8,617 nt of DNA from Desulfobacterales bacterium (GCA_007127175.1 SKZX01000328.1:1-8617); one strand, 5' to 3'; numbered from the stretch's first letter, positions 1 to 6,515 are shown. Numbers and translations: made by a program. Notes: a model not told the origin generated them from the letters alone.

Positions 1-1418
1 GAGAGGTCCATGGTGTCGTGAAACCCGATGTAACCGATAGACCCGGTGTAGATATGCCGGCGGCAGGGCTCCAGTTCATCGATGATCTCCATAGCGCGTA
101 TGCGGGGGCAGCCGGTGATGGAGCCGCCCGGAAAGGCCGCCCGGACCAGGTCAACGCTGTCCTTTCCTGCCATGAGTGTCCCTTCAATGACCGAAACCAG
201 GTGAAAAACATTTCTGTAAGCCTCCAGGCGCCGGTGATCGGCCACCCGGACACTCCCGCCTTCGCAGACCCGGCCCAGGTCGTTTCGCAGCAGGTCCACG
301 ATCATGGACAACTCCGCGTCGTCCTTTCTGCTCTGAAGCAGGGCTTCCGCGTTGGCCCGGTCACGCTCTTCGGTATTGCCCCGGGGACGGGTCCCCTTGA
401 TGGGACGGGTCTCAACGCGCCGGCCGGTTCTTTGAACAAACCGCTCCGGGGAAGTGGAGACAATCCGGTGATCGCCTGCGTTCACGTAGGCGTAAAAGGG
501 CGCCGGGGCCTTTTCAAAAAGCGTTTTGAACATGGCAAAAGGCGACCCGTAGAACGCCCCTTCAAAGCGCTGGGACAGGTTGACCTGGTAAATATGCCCG
601 GAAACGATGTAGTCCTTGACTTTCTTGACAGCAGCCATGTAGGCGTCGCGGGAAAACGACGAGGCAAAACCCCTGGCGTCCGTTGTAAAACCGGGACCTG
701 AAAAAGGATCACGGCCGGTTGAAGAGGACGGCGACTCATTATTCGATGCCAGGGGTGATTTGACTGGCGGGGATGACCCGGCCGGCGTGGCCGCCGAAGC
801 GTCAGGACCTGCCGGCGCGTTCAGGCAGTTGAAAAAAGCGTCATGATCGGCCTGAAAAGAGCTGCGACCGTTTTTTTCCCGCACGGGGATGTGAAGGCGC
901 CTTTCCCCGGTTGTTTTGTCTTCGACCAGTATGGCCGATGGCGCGTACATGCAGAGCAGCGGCAGCCCGAGGTCGTCGATGCATGTCCGGGGCAGCGCTT
1001 CGATGAAACCCTTGAGATCATAGGAGAGATACCCGAACAGGCCTGCGGCAACGGGGCCTGGAAGGCCGTTGCCGGTTCGGCCGCCTGAAACACTGGTGGG
1101 CGCCAGGCTGTATTGGGAGACAAGGGCTTTCAGGACGTCCAGGGGGTCGGTTTGGACAACCAGATCGGCCTGCTGGTTTTCACCCGGAAAGGAAAAGATG
1201 CTTTCTGTCGCGCGGCTTTTAAGAACCAGCCAGGGGTTCACCGCAAGAATGTGGTAGCGGGCGCAATCCAGGTCCCCGCCGCTCATCAGGACCACGGTGC
1301 CCGCAAGGCCGGCGAATTTCGCGGCGATGTCCATGAAAGGCAGGTCTCCCGGAAAGGGCGCCGTGTGAATCCGCTGGATGGCGCCGGTGTGTCGGGTAAG
1401 GTCAGGTATGGCAGCCAT
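1..1418 (-). CDS. pabB: Aminodeoxychorismate synthase component I (PabB), C-terminus cut off by window edge
   Basis: This chorismate-binding enzyme, with PabA as ammonia donor, converts chorismate to 4-amino-4-deoxychorismate for p-aminobenzoate and folate. I read one open frame of 472 complete codons from ATG at 1418, with no stop before the edge. The N-terminal domain includes GLFGYLSYDL (about residues 126-135). The catalytic domain starts near residue 255 with YQVNLSQRFE (277-286), PIKGTRPRG (339-347), ELSMIVDLLRNDLGR (369-383) and FPGGSITGCPRIRAMEI (429-445). In PIKGT the lysine (K341) is typical of PabB, where TrpE enzymes have alanine, so I call PabB rather than anthranilate synthase. 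Residues about 200-250 form an Ala/Pro/Ser-rich linker that looks disordered. Roughly the last 60-80 residues of the family length are missing. No in-frame ATG lies upstream of 1418, and the start overlaps the end of pabA, which suggests translational coupling. Confidence 0.93.
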   Translation of the reverse strand, partial: MAAIPDLTRHTGAIQRIHTAPFPGDLPFMDIAAKFAGLAGTVVLMSGGDLDCARYHILAVNPWLVLKSRATESIFSFPGENQQADLVVQTDPLDVLKALVSQYSLAPTSVSGGRTGNGLPGPVAAGLFGYLSYDLKGFIEALPRTCIDDLGLPLLCMYAPSAILVEDKTTGERRLHIPVREKNGRSSFQADHDAFFNCLNAPAGPDASAATPAGSSPPVKSPLASNNESPSSSTGRDPFSGPGFTTDARGFASSFSRDAYMAAVKKVKDYIVSGHIYQVNLSQRFEGAFYGSPFAMFKTLFEKAPAPFYAYVNAGDHRIVSTSPERFVQRTGRRVETRPIKGTRPRGNTEERDRANAEALLQSRKDDAELSMIVDLLRNDLGRVCEGGSVRVADHRRLEAYRNVFHLVSVIEGTLMAGKDSVDLVRAAFPGGSITGCPRIRAMEIIDELEPCRRHIYTGSIGYIGFHDTMDL

Positions 1419-2085
1419 GGGGCGGTTCCGGGCAATGATTTGGGTTGGGGGGAGCAGAGGAAAAGACGGTGGACTTAGTGGACTGGGTGGACTTTGTGGA
1501 CACAGTGGACCGCTGCCCACGGCCGTTCAGAAAGTTTTCCACCAGGTCGAAACCGAACTCTGTCATGAAGCTTTCCGGGTGAAACTGAACGCCGTAAAGG
1601 CGGCGCTCCGGATGCCACAGGCCCATGATCACCCCGTCTTCGGTGCGCGCATTGACCGTTAGCCCGGTACCTTCTGCATCCACCGCGAGGGAATGATAGC
1701 GGGCCGCGGTAAAGGGGCTGGGAAGCCCTGAGAACACGCCTGTGCGGTCGTGAAAAACCCGGCTGGTTTTGCCGTGGACGGGAACCGGTGCTTTTACCGT
1801 TTTTCCGCCAAAGGCCTCGTTTATGCACTGCATGCCCAGGCATACGCCCAAAAGCGGTATTTTTCCGGCAGCGCATCGGACCAGGTCGACGGATATGCCG
1901 GCGCCGGCAGGATCCTTGGGGCCAGGGCTCACGAGGATATAATCCGGGCGTTGGCCGACAACGGCTTCAATGGAAATTTTGTCCGACCGATATACCCGGA
2001 TTTCCAGGTCATACAGCATGAACATCTGGACCAGGTTGTGGGTAAAGGAGTCGTAATTGTCGATGACGATCAGTTTGTCCGGCAT
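1402..2085 (-). CDS. pabA: Aminodeoxychorismate synthase component II (PabA/TrpG-type glutamine amidotransferase) with repeat-derived C-terminal tail
   Basis: A class I glutamine amidotransferase of 227 residues that releases ammonia from glutamine for PabB. It opens with the family-typical KLIVIDNYDSFTHNLVQ. It has the oxyanion-region motif SPGPKDP (53-59), nucleophile C82 in GVCLGMQC, and catalytic H169 and E171 in GVQFHPESF. I start it at ATG 2085, 20 codons inside the longest frame, because the conserved domain begins at once and a GGA lies about 10 bases upstream. The conserved domain ends near residue 190 at ENFLNGRG. A further 37 residues, first Ser/Thr/Lys-rich and then Pro/His/Cys-rich, are not part of the family; a run of 9-base GTGGAC repeats encodes the first part. 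Enzymes of this family may serve both Trp and folate synthesis. The pairing with a PIKGT-type PabB favours folate. Confidence 0.92.
   Translation of the reverse strand: MPDKLIVIDNYDSFTHNLVQMFMLYDLEIRVYRSDKISIEAVVGQRPDYILVSPGPKDPAGAGISVDLVRCAAGKIPLLGVCLGMQCINEAFGGKTVKAPVPVHGKTSRVFHDRTGVFSGLPSPFTAARYHSLAVDAEGTGLTVNARTEDGVIMGLWHPERRLYGVQFHPESFMTEFGFDLVENFLNGRGQRSTVSTKSTQSTKSTVFSSAPPNPNHCPEPPHGCHT
1469..1513. repeat. Tandem 9-base repeat (GTGGAC + NNN), five units, inside pabA
   Basis: Five consecutive 9-base units on the + strand share the hexamer GTGGAC followed by three variable bases: TTA, TGG, TTT, ACA and CGC. They start at 1469, 1478, 1487, 1496 and 1505. In the pabA frame the array encodes a run alternating Ser-Thr with Lys, Gln or Val. 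Because the period is divisible by three, units can be gained or lost without shifting the frame. The same hexamer array recurs in the same orientation at 8560-8617. Confidence 0.9.
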
Positions 2086-2143
2086 AATATTTTTCCAGTT
2101 GTCTTTAGAAGCCTGCCTTTTCAAGCGCCTCGCAAGGAAGGGC

Positions 2144-2185
2144 AAAAAAAAACGCCGCCCATTAGAGTCTGGGTGGCGCTTTGCC
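2144..2185 (-). terminator. Terminator-like hairpin with 9-base T-run in the pabA leader
   Basis: Read on the minus strand, CGCCACCC (2178-2171) can pair with GGGCGGCG (2160-2153) around a 10-base loop, with one A·C mismatch in the 8-base stem. Nine T follow directly (complement of A 2144-2152). Outer GGCAAA and TTTGCC could extend the stem. This has the form of an intrinsic terminator and lies about 58 bases upstream of the pabA start. On the plus strand the same stem forms with a G·U pair but no T-run follows, so the minus orientation is favoured. No minus-strand gene ends here, so it would be an attenuator or the end of a small RNA. Confidence 0.45.
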
Positions 2186-2200
2186 TATTGCATAACTCTT

Positions 2201-2229
2201 TTTAAACCCTCAGATTTTGCGGTTTTCAA
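2201..2229 (-). promoter_or_regulatory. Candidate sigma70-like promoter for pabAB
   Basis: On the minus strand TTGAAA (2229-2224) and TTTAAA (2206-2201) are separated by 17 bases. They match the -35 and -10 consensus at 5/6 and 4/6 positions. A start near 2194 would place the hairpin and T-run at the very beginning of the transcript. A weaker alternative is TTGCAA at 2252-2257 with an 18-base spacer to TAATTT, which would give a longer leader. Confidence 0.35.
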
Positions 2230-2312
2230 ATTAGCAGATCCACGGCGGTCTTTGCAAGAAAAAACCGCTTGTTGTTTTACAAACCGGAAAAGATGGCTTA
2301 TTGTTATTCCGT

Positions 2313-2342
2313 TTGATATGCAACCGTCTGCAATGTTATATA
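2313..2342 (+). promoter_or_regulatory. Candidate sigma70-like promoter for the DHH-met8-ccsA-hemA unit
   Basis: TTGATA (2313-2318) and TATATA (2337-2342) are 18 bases apart in an AT-rich stretch. TATATT and TATTAT overlap the -10. It is the best plus-strand promoter match upstream of the TTG start at 2469. Transcription from about 2350 would leave a leader of roughly 120 bases. Confidence 0.45.
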
Positions 2343-2454
2343 TTATAGATGGTGCAAAAGCCTGATGGGCTCGTAAAAGCAGAGATCAGAAGCCTTTGAA
2401 GAAAGTCCAGGATCAAGGCTTGCGAAGCCGTCAAGCCCGGTTTATACAAAAAAC

Positions 2455-2461
2455 AAGGAAG
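2455..2461 (+). promoter_or_regulatory. Ribosome binding site that supports a TTG start
   Basis: AAGGAAG lies 7 bases before the TTG at 2469. It is the only good Shine-Dalgarno match here, and no in-frame ATG lies between it and the conserved DHH motif I, so the TTG is the best start. Confidence 0.7.
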
Positions 2462-2468
2462 TATCGGT

Positions 2469-3455
2469 TTGGCCACGAACTCGGCAGACAGGTTGAACGA
2501 ACTGCTCGATCAGTTTTCAGGGGCGGACCACGTTCTGATTCTGATCAATGCGGACCCGGACTCCATCGCAAGCGCCATGGCACTGGAGCGCCTGCTGTGG
2601 CGAAGGGTCACCCGGATCAATATTTCCAACATCAATACCATCACCCGGCCGGACAACATGGCCATGATCCAGCTCTTTGACGTGACCCTCATTCACATCA
2701 GCAAGATCGACGTGCACCTGTACAACAAGATCGCCATCCTCGACTCCCAGCCGGACCACAATGAAAGCTTCAAAGGCCTTGTGTACAACGTGATCATCGA
2801 CCATCACGAACCCGGGGCCTGCACGGCGCCGTTTATGGACATCCGGCCGAATTACGGCGCCACGTCGTCCATCATGACCGAATACCTGAAAAGCGCAAAA
2901 ATAAAGCCTTCGGAGAGGATCGCCACGGCCCTTTTGCACGGCATCAAGACCGACACCAGCAACTTTGAGCGCATGGCCACCAATGCGGACATCCGTGCGT
3001 TCCAGTTTTTGTTTCGCCACGCCAACATCCACCTGGCGCGCCGGATCGAACACGTGGATTTGCGCATGGGCTTTCTGGACTATTTCAAAAAGGCCATCGA
3101 AGAGAAGGTGGTGGACGACTCACGGATCTTCATCCATTTTGGAAATGTCGAAAACCCGGACATATGCGTTCTTGTCGGGGATTTTTTCATGCGGGTCAAC
3201 ACCGTGACATGGAGCATTGTGTCCAGCCTTTATGAAGACAGACTGGTCATCATCCTGAGAAACGACGGGCTGCAGAAGGACGCCGGAAAGCTGGCGAGCA
3301 GGCTGTTCGGCGAGGTGGGGTCCGCCGGGGGGCACAAAAGCATGGCAAGGGCGGAGATCCCCCTGGAAAACATCCGGGGCGAGGTGGAAAACCTGGAGCC
3401 GGAGACGCTGCGGGTGTGGGTCCATGACAAGATAAACGGGGTGCTTTCCAAATGA
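2469..3455 (+). CDS. DHH-family phosphoesterase (NrnA-like; oligoribonuclease / pAp phosphatase type)
   Basis: A cytosolic protein of 328 residues, starting at TTG, from the DHH/DHHA1 superfamily of metal-dependent phosphoesterases. It includes NrnA enzymes, which hydrolyse very short RNAs and 3'-phosphoadenosine 5'-phosphate. Visible motifs are NADPDSIAS (27-35, motif I), ILDSQPDH (90-97, motif II Asp), DHH at 111-113 (motif III), GIKTDTSNF (158-166, motif IV) and a DHHA1-type GGHKSMARAEIP (287-298). The usual motif I histidine of NrnA proteins seems replaced by a hydrophobic residue, while the two motif I aspartates remain, so the exact substrate is open. It is the first gene of a tight unit, with 13 bases between its stop and the siroheme gene. 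Its role there is not obvious from sequence. DHH membership is certain; the NrnA-like activity is inferred. Confidence 0.85.
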   Translation: MATNSADRLNELLDQFSGADHVLILINADPDSIASAMALERLLWRRVTRINISNINTITRPDNMAMIQLFDVTLIHISKIDVHLYNKIAILDSQPDHNESFKGLVYNVIIDHHEPGACTAPFMDIRPNYGATSSIMTEYLKSAKIKPSERIATALLHGIKTDTSNFERMATNADIRAFQFLFRHANIHLARRIEHVDLRMGFLDYFKKAIEEKVVDDSRIFIHFGNVENPDICVLVGDFFMRVNTVTWSIVSSLYEDRLVIILRNDGLQKDAGKLASRLFGEVGSAGGHKSMARAEIPLENIRGEVENLEPETLRVWVHDKINGVLSK

Positions 3456-3468
3456 ACGGTCATAAACA

Positions 3469-4140
3469 ATGAAATATTATCCCGTCTGCCTGGATATCAA
3501 GAACCGGGACTGCCTTGTTGTCGGCGGCGGTGCCGTGGCCTGCCGAAAGGTGAAAACCCTGCTCGAGTGCGGCGCAAGGGTAACGGTCATCAGTCCGGTC
3601 TTTTCCGAGGAACTGGAAACAATGGACAACAAGGCCCTGACGCTGGTCCGGCGGCCCTATGAAGCGGCCGATGTGGCCGGCCGCTTCCTGGTTATCGGGG
3701 CCACCAACGACGAGACGTTAAACCGGGAAATCAGCCGCGATGCTGAAACCGGCAACATCTTGTGCAACATCGCCGATGTTCCCGATGCCTGCAATTTCAT
3801 CCTTCCGGCAATCGTTAAGCGGGGGGACCTTTTGCTGGCCATATCGACCTGTGGAAACAGCCCGGCCTTTGCAAAGCACCTCAGAAAAAACCTTGAAAAA
3901 ACCTTCGGGGAAGAATATACCGAGTTTCTCCGGCTCATGGGGGCCGTTCGAAAAAAACTCCTTGCCACACAGCATGCCCCGGAGGAACACAAGCCGCTTT
4001 TTGAGGCGCTGATCAACGCGGGCCTCCTGGAGATGGTCAGGGAAAAAAAGACAAACGACATCAACCGGCTGCTCAAAGACACGGTGGGCGACATTGTTGG
4101 CGACCACTGTGATTACGATACCTTGATGGGGTGCGAATGA
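3469..4140 (+). CDS. Precorrin-2 dehydrogenase / sirohydrochlorin ferrochelatase (Met8/SirC/CysG N-terminal type)
   Basis: A protein of 223 residues that uses NAD to oxidise precorrin-2 to sirohydrochlorin and, in the bifunctional members, inserts iron to give siroheme. The Rossmann motif VVGGGAVACRK spans 17-27. NIADVPDACNFILPA (100-114) contains D103, the position matching the conserved catalytic Asp of CysG and Met8. AISTCGNSPAFAKHLR (124-139) matches the conserved Ser-rich segment, with Cys where Gly is common. A helical C-terminal dimerisation region follows. There is no uroporphyrinogen methyltransferase domain, so precorrin-2 must come from a separate enzyme. In sulfate reducers siroheme serves sulfite reductase and can feed the alternative heme route; this is family knowledge. 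The Shine-Dalgarno is weak and the gap to the DHH gene is 13 bases, which suggests coupling. The stop overlaps the next start as ATGA. Confidence 0.9.
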   Translation: MKYYPVCLDIKNRDCLVVGGGAVACRKVKTLLECGARVTVISPVFSEELETMDNKALTLVRRPYEAADVAGRFLVIGATNDETLNREISRDAETGNILCNIADVPDACNFILPAIVKRGDLLLAISTCGNSPAFAKHLRKNLEKTFGEEYTEFLRLMGAVRKKLLATQHAPEEHKPLFEALINAGLLEMVREKKTNDINRLLKDTVGDIVGDHCDYDTLMGCE

Positions 4141-4958
4141 CTTACCTGCTCATACCGGTCATCGGTCTTTACCTGACCAGTGCCGCATGCTACGGGGCTT
4201 TTCTTTTTATCCAGAAAGACGGCTACCAGCGGGCGGGGTTTGCCCTCATGCTCGCAGGCTTTGCCATACACACGGTGATCATCGGCGTAAAGGCGATCCA
4301 CGCCGGGGTCATTCCCGTGCAGAACCTCCACGAAACCCTGCTGTTTGCCGCCTGGGTCTTTGCGGCCGTTTTTCTTGCCTTCAAGCTGCACTCCCGCTTG
4401 AAGGTGATGGGCGTATTTGCAGCCCCAATGGTTACCCTTCTTTCGGCAGCGGCGTTCATGGTGCCGGACAAGGCCGTCGAGATCGAAACGTCTTTTGCCA
4501 GCTTGTGGCTGATCGTTCATGTCGTGCTCATCTTCACGGGAATGGCCGCCCTGTCGCTCGCGGCCGGCACCGGCGCCCTGTACCTGATTCAGAAGCGCAA
4601 CATCAAGGGCAAGAAGCACCGGTTTTTTTTCAAACGGCTGCCGTCGCTGGAAATGCTGGACTCTACGGGGTATACGTTCGTCGTCATCGGGTTTTCGGCG
4701 CTTACCGCCGGGCTGATTACGGGGTTCGTCTATGCCCACACCGTCTGGGGGCGCTTCTGGAGCTGGGACCCCAAGGAGGTCTGGTCGGCGATCACCTGGC
4801 TGATATACGCAGCCCTGCTCCACGAACGGCTGATGGCCAGGTGGCGGGGCAGCCGTGCGGCCATCCTGGCGATTATCGGCTTTGCGGTCATGCTGTTCAC
4901 GTTTCTGGGGGTGAATTTCCTTTTGGAGGGCCACCACGATGAATTCACGAGATGGTAA
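4137..4958 (+). CDS. ccsA: CcsA/HemX-type cytochrome c assembly membrane protein
   Basis: A polytopic inner-membrane protein of 273 residues with about eight hydrophobic segments. The signature tryptophan-rich loop WGRFWSWDPKE (about 204-214), followed by VWSAITWLIY, is the WWD-type heme-handling motif of the CcsA/ResC/HemX family. NLHETLLFAAW (about 63-73), the histidine in WLIVHV (about H128) and the one in LLHERL (about H229) match family positions that ligate heme. I choose ATG 4137 because it gives a classic ATGA overlap with the preceding stop and has GGGG just upstream; GTG 4131 is possible and adds two residues. The protein sits between the siroheme gene and hemA. In other bacteria the hemA-linked member (HemX) affects HemA level, while true CcsA works with Ccs1/ResB in heme delivery to cytochromes c. 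No ResB gene is in the window, so either role fits. Confidence 0.85.
   Translation: MTYLLIPVIGLYLTSAACYGAFLFIQKDGYQRAGFALMLAGFAIHTVIIGVKAIHAGVIPVQNLHETLLFAAWVFAAVFLAFKLHSRLKVMGVFAAPMVTLLSAAAFMVPDKAVEIETSFASLWLIVHVVLIFTGMAALSLAAGTGALYLIQKRNIKGKKHRFFFKRLPSLEMLDSTGYTFVVIGFSALTAGLITGFVYAHTVWGRFWSWDPKEVWSAITWLIYAALLHERLMARWRGSRAAILAIIGFAVMLFTFLGVNFLLEGHHDEFTRW
4925..4930 (+). promoter_or_regulatory. Strong ribosome binding site for hemA inside the end of ccsA
   Basis: GGAGGG lies 8 bases before ATG 4939 and decides the hemA start over the later in-frame ATG at 4984, which has no comparable site. Confidence 0.8.
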
Positions 4959-6285
4959 GGCGGCATCCGGAAACGAATTGTCCATGACATCAAACCAGAG
5001 CGGTCTTCCTGAAATCCACCTCATCGGCATCAATCATGTGTCCGCGCCCGTTGAACTTCGCGAGTGTCTGGCCTTTTCAACGGAGCAGAGCGAAACCACC
5101 CTGGCGGAGCTTAAAAAATCAAAAGCCATCAGGGAAATCCTGGTCATTTCGACCTGCAACCGGGTCGAATTCCTCTTCACGTCCCACTTCAGGGAGCAGG
5201 CCGTTCAAACGATCGTGGACCGCCTTTCGGCGGCAAAAGCCATACCGGCGCACCGTTTTAAACCGGCAATGTATGTCTATTCCGGGGATGCGGCCGTCCG
5301 CCACGTGTTTCGCGTGGCCGCCAGCCTGGACTCCATGGTCATGGGTGAACCCCAGATCCTGGGACAGATAAAGGACGCATACCGTCTGGCGGTGGAAAAC
5401 AAGGCGACCGGGGTTGTTTTAAACCGGCTTCTGCACAAGGCGTTTTCAACGGCCAAGCGTGTGAGAAGCGAAACCGGCATCGGCGACAGGGCCATATCCA
5501 TCAGCTACGCGGCGGTCGAGCTGGCAAAAAAAATCTTCGGCCGGCTGGACGGAAAAACCGTTCTGCTGGTGGGTGCGGGCGATATGGCGGAGCTCGCCGT
5601 GGAGCACCTTCACCGGAACCGCGCATCCGGAAGACTGTTCGTGGCAAACCGCACCTTTGAAGCGGGCGTCAACCTGGCCCGCCGGTTTTCAGGGCAAGCC
5701 ATCCACTTCGAAGAGATCGGCGCCTCCCTGGCCCGGGCCGATATCATTATCAGCTCCACGGGCTCCCCGGGATACGTGATCACCCAGGACCTTGTCCGGC
5801 CCATTATGCGCGAAAGAAGAAACCGGCCCCTGTTTTTCATCGATATCGCCGTGCCAAGGGATATCGACCCGAATATCAACCGCCTTGAAAACGCCTATGT
5901 ATATGATATTGACGACCTCCAGGGCGTCATTGACGAAAACGTTTCAAGCCGGCAGAGTGAATCCGTAAAAGCCGAGCGCATTATCGATGAGGGCGTCATC
6001 CGTTTCAGGCATTGGCATGACGCCCTGGACGTGGTGCCCACCATAAAGGAGATCCGCGGCAAGCTCAAGGCCATCGCCGGTGCGGAGCTGGCAAAAACGC
6101 TCCAGGCCATGAACCATCTGTCAAGCGAAGACATCGAATCTCTTGGCAAAATGATCGAGGCCATCGTCAACAAGTCACTGCACGACCCGATGCTTTTTCT
6201 CAAAAACCCGGGCTCCCACCGGGACAAATCCTTGTACATCGATATATTCAGAAAAATCTTCAAGCTTGAAAACGAGCGAGATTAA
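4939..6285 (+). CDS. hemA: Glutamyl-tRNA reductase (HemA)
   Basis: An NADPH-dependent enzyme of 448 residues that reduces glutamyl-tRNA(Glu) to glutamate-1-semialdehyde, the first committed step of tetrapyrrole synthesis by the C5 route. The N-terminal catalytic domain has HLIGINHVSAPVELRE (27-42) and the nucleophile C73 in ISTCNRVE. DSMVMGEPQILGQIKDAY (131-148) is the family signature. The NADPH domain has LLVGAGDMAELA (209-220) and DIAVPRDIDP. A C-terminal helical dimerisation region ends near ENERD. Length is typical. It overlaps ccsA by 20 bases and ends the four-gene unit. About fifteen residues precede the conserved domain, slightly long for the family; ATG 4984 would remove them, but the strong GGAGGG favours 4939. 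With the Met8-type enzyme it points to coordinated supply of siroheme and heme. I see no intrinsic terminator of good quality after the stop. Confidence 0.96.
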   Translation: MNSRDGKAASGNELSMTSNQSGLPEIHLIGINHVSAPVELRECLAFSTEQSETTLAELKKSKAIREILVISTCNRVEFLFTSHFREQAVQTIVDRLSAAKAIPAHRFKPAMYVYSGDAAVRHVFRVAASLDSMVMGEPQILGQIKDAYRLAVENKATGVVLNRLLHKAFSTAKRVRSETGIGDRAISISYAAVELAKKIFGRLDGKTVLLVGAGDMAELAVEHLHRNRASGRLFVANRTFEAGVNLARRFSGQAIHFEEIGASLARADIIISSTGSPGYVITQDLVRPIMRERRNRPLFFIDIAVPRDIDPNINRLENAYVYDIDDLQGVIDENVSSRQSESVKAERIIDEGVIRFRHWHDALDVVPTIKEIRGKLKAIAGAELAKTLQAMNHLSSEDIESLGKMIEAIVNKSLHDPMLFLKNPGSHRDKSLYIDIFRKIFKLENERD

Positions 6286-6379
6286 AAAACAGCAGGAATC
6301 CGCCAAGCATGAGCGAACACCGGTTCCGGGCTCTGTTTTCTCGTCACGAAGATCGTTTTTTCCTCTTTACAACTCAATT

Positions 6380-6408
6380 TTGATTGTGTTATTGAAAACA
6401 ATTTTAAT
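6380..6408 (+). promoter_or_regulatory. Candidate sigma70-like promoter for dksA and the PHP-RNase III gene
   Basis: TTGATT (6380-6385) and TTTAAT (6403-6408), separated by 17 bases, match the -35 and -10 consensus at 4/6 and 5/6. A start near 6415 would give a leader of about 100 bases that carries the inverted repeats at 6431-6469. A second -10-like TATACT at 6478-6483 has no good -35. Confidence 0.5.
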
Positions 6409-6430
6409 AGTATGCTCAAAACCCACGGGC

Positions 6431-6469
6431 AACAGCAACAAACCGGATTTTTGCTGTTTAATCCGGTTT
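6431..6469 (+). promoter_or_regulatory. Two overlapping inverted repeats in the dksA leader
   Basis: AAACCGGATT (6440-6449) and AATCCGGTTT (6460-6469) are a perfect 10-base inverted repeat around a 10-base loop. That loop contains TGCTGTT (6452-6458), which pairs perfectly with AACAGCA (6431-6437). The two stems interlock, so they exclude each other or, if partly formed, make a pseudoknot. No T-run follows, so it is not a plain terminator. It could be an RNA switch or a protein-binding palindrome. Confidence 0.6.
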
Positions 6470-6500
6470 ACAGGCGGTATACTCGGTAAAGAAAACTGTT

Positions 6501-6507
6501 GAGAGGG
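6501..6507 (+). promoter_or_regulatory. Ribosome binding site of dksA
   Basis: GAGAGGG lies 8 bases before ATG 6516 and fixes that start. Confidence 0.75.
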
Positions 6508-6515
6508 TCGCTTTC

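Larger units (their letters stand above)
2086..2468. other. Divergent intergenic region between pabA (minus) and the DHH gene (plus)
   Basis: These 383 bases have no convincing gene. The half nearer pabA carries a GC hairpin with a 9-base T-run reading toward pabA and a sigma70-like promoter in the same direction. The half nearer the DHH gene has a sigma70-like promoter at 2313-2342, then about 120 bases of leader rich in AGCC/GGCT pairs that could fold in alternative ways. An imperfect inverted repeat, GCGGT with ACCGC (2244-2248 and 2263-2267), lies in between, followed on the plus strand by a T-rich stretch. The short open frames here show no family features and overlap these elements. Confidence 0.7.

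Noticed and set aside
18..701. Plus-strand open frame of 227 codons
   Set aside because: It lies antisense to pabB, whose frame is continuous and full of family motifs; the plus-strand product shows no recognisable domain.
1..1418. Anthranilate synthase component I (TrpE) as an alternative call
   Set aside because: The active-site motif is PIKGT with lysine, typical of PabB, instead of the PIAGT of TrpE, and no other trp gene is present.
1469..1513. CRISPR-like array
   Set aside because: The units are 9 bases with 3-base spacers, far too short for a CRISPR repeat-spacer structure, and no cas gene is present.
2379..2390. Twelve bases GCAGAGATCAGA also found at 8521-8532
   Set aside because: A 12-base match without extended flanking similarity; it could be chance or a remnant of a dispersed repeat, but nothing else supports it.
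2517..3053. Minus-strand open frame of 178 codons opposite the DHH gene
   Set aside because: Mirrors the DHH coding frame and lacks a Shine-Dalgarno and recognisable motifs.
4113..5033. Minus-strand open frame of 306 codons opposite ccsA and the start of hemA
   Set aside because: Its product is rich in Arg, Gly, Gln and Asp without domain features, as expected of an antisense shadow of a GC-rich membrane protein gene.
6346..6361. Possible hemA terminator: ACGA/TCGT stem with six T
   Set aside because: The stem has only four base pairs and a three-base loop, too weak to call an intrinsic terminator.
6266..6502. Small plus-strand frame of 78 codons after hemA
   Set aside because: It starts inside hemA, spans the dksA promoter and inverted repeats, and has a composition of translated intergenic DNA with no clear ribosome binding site.
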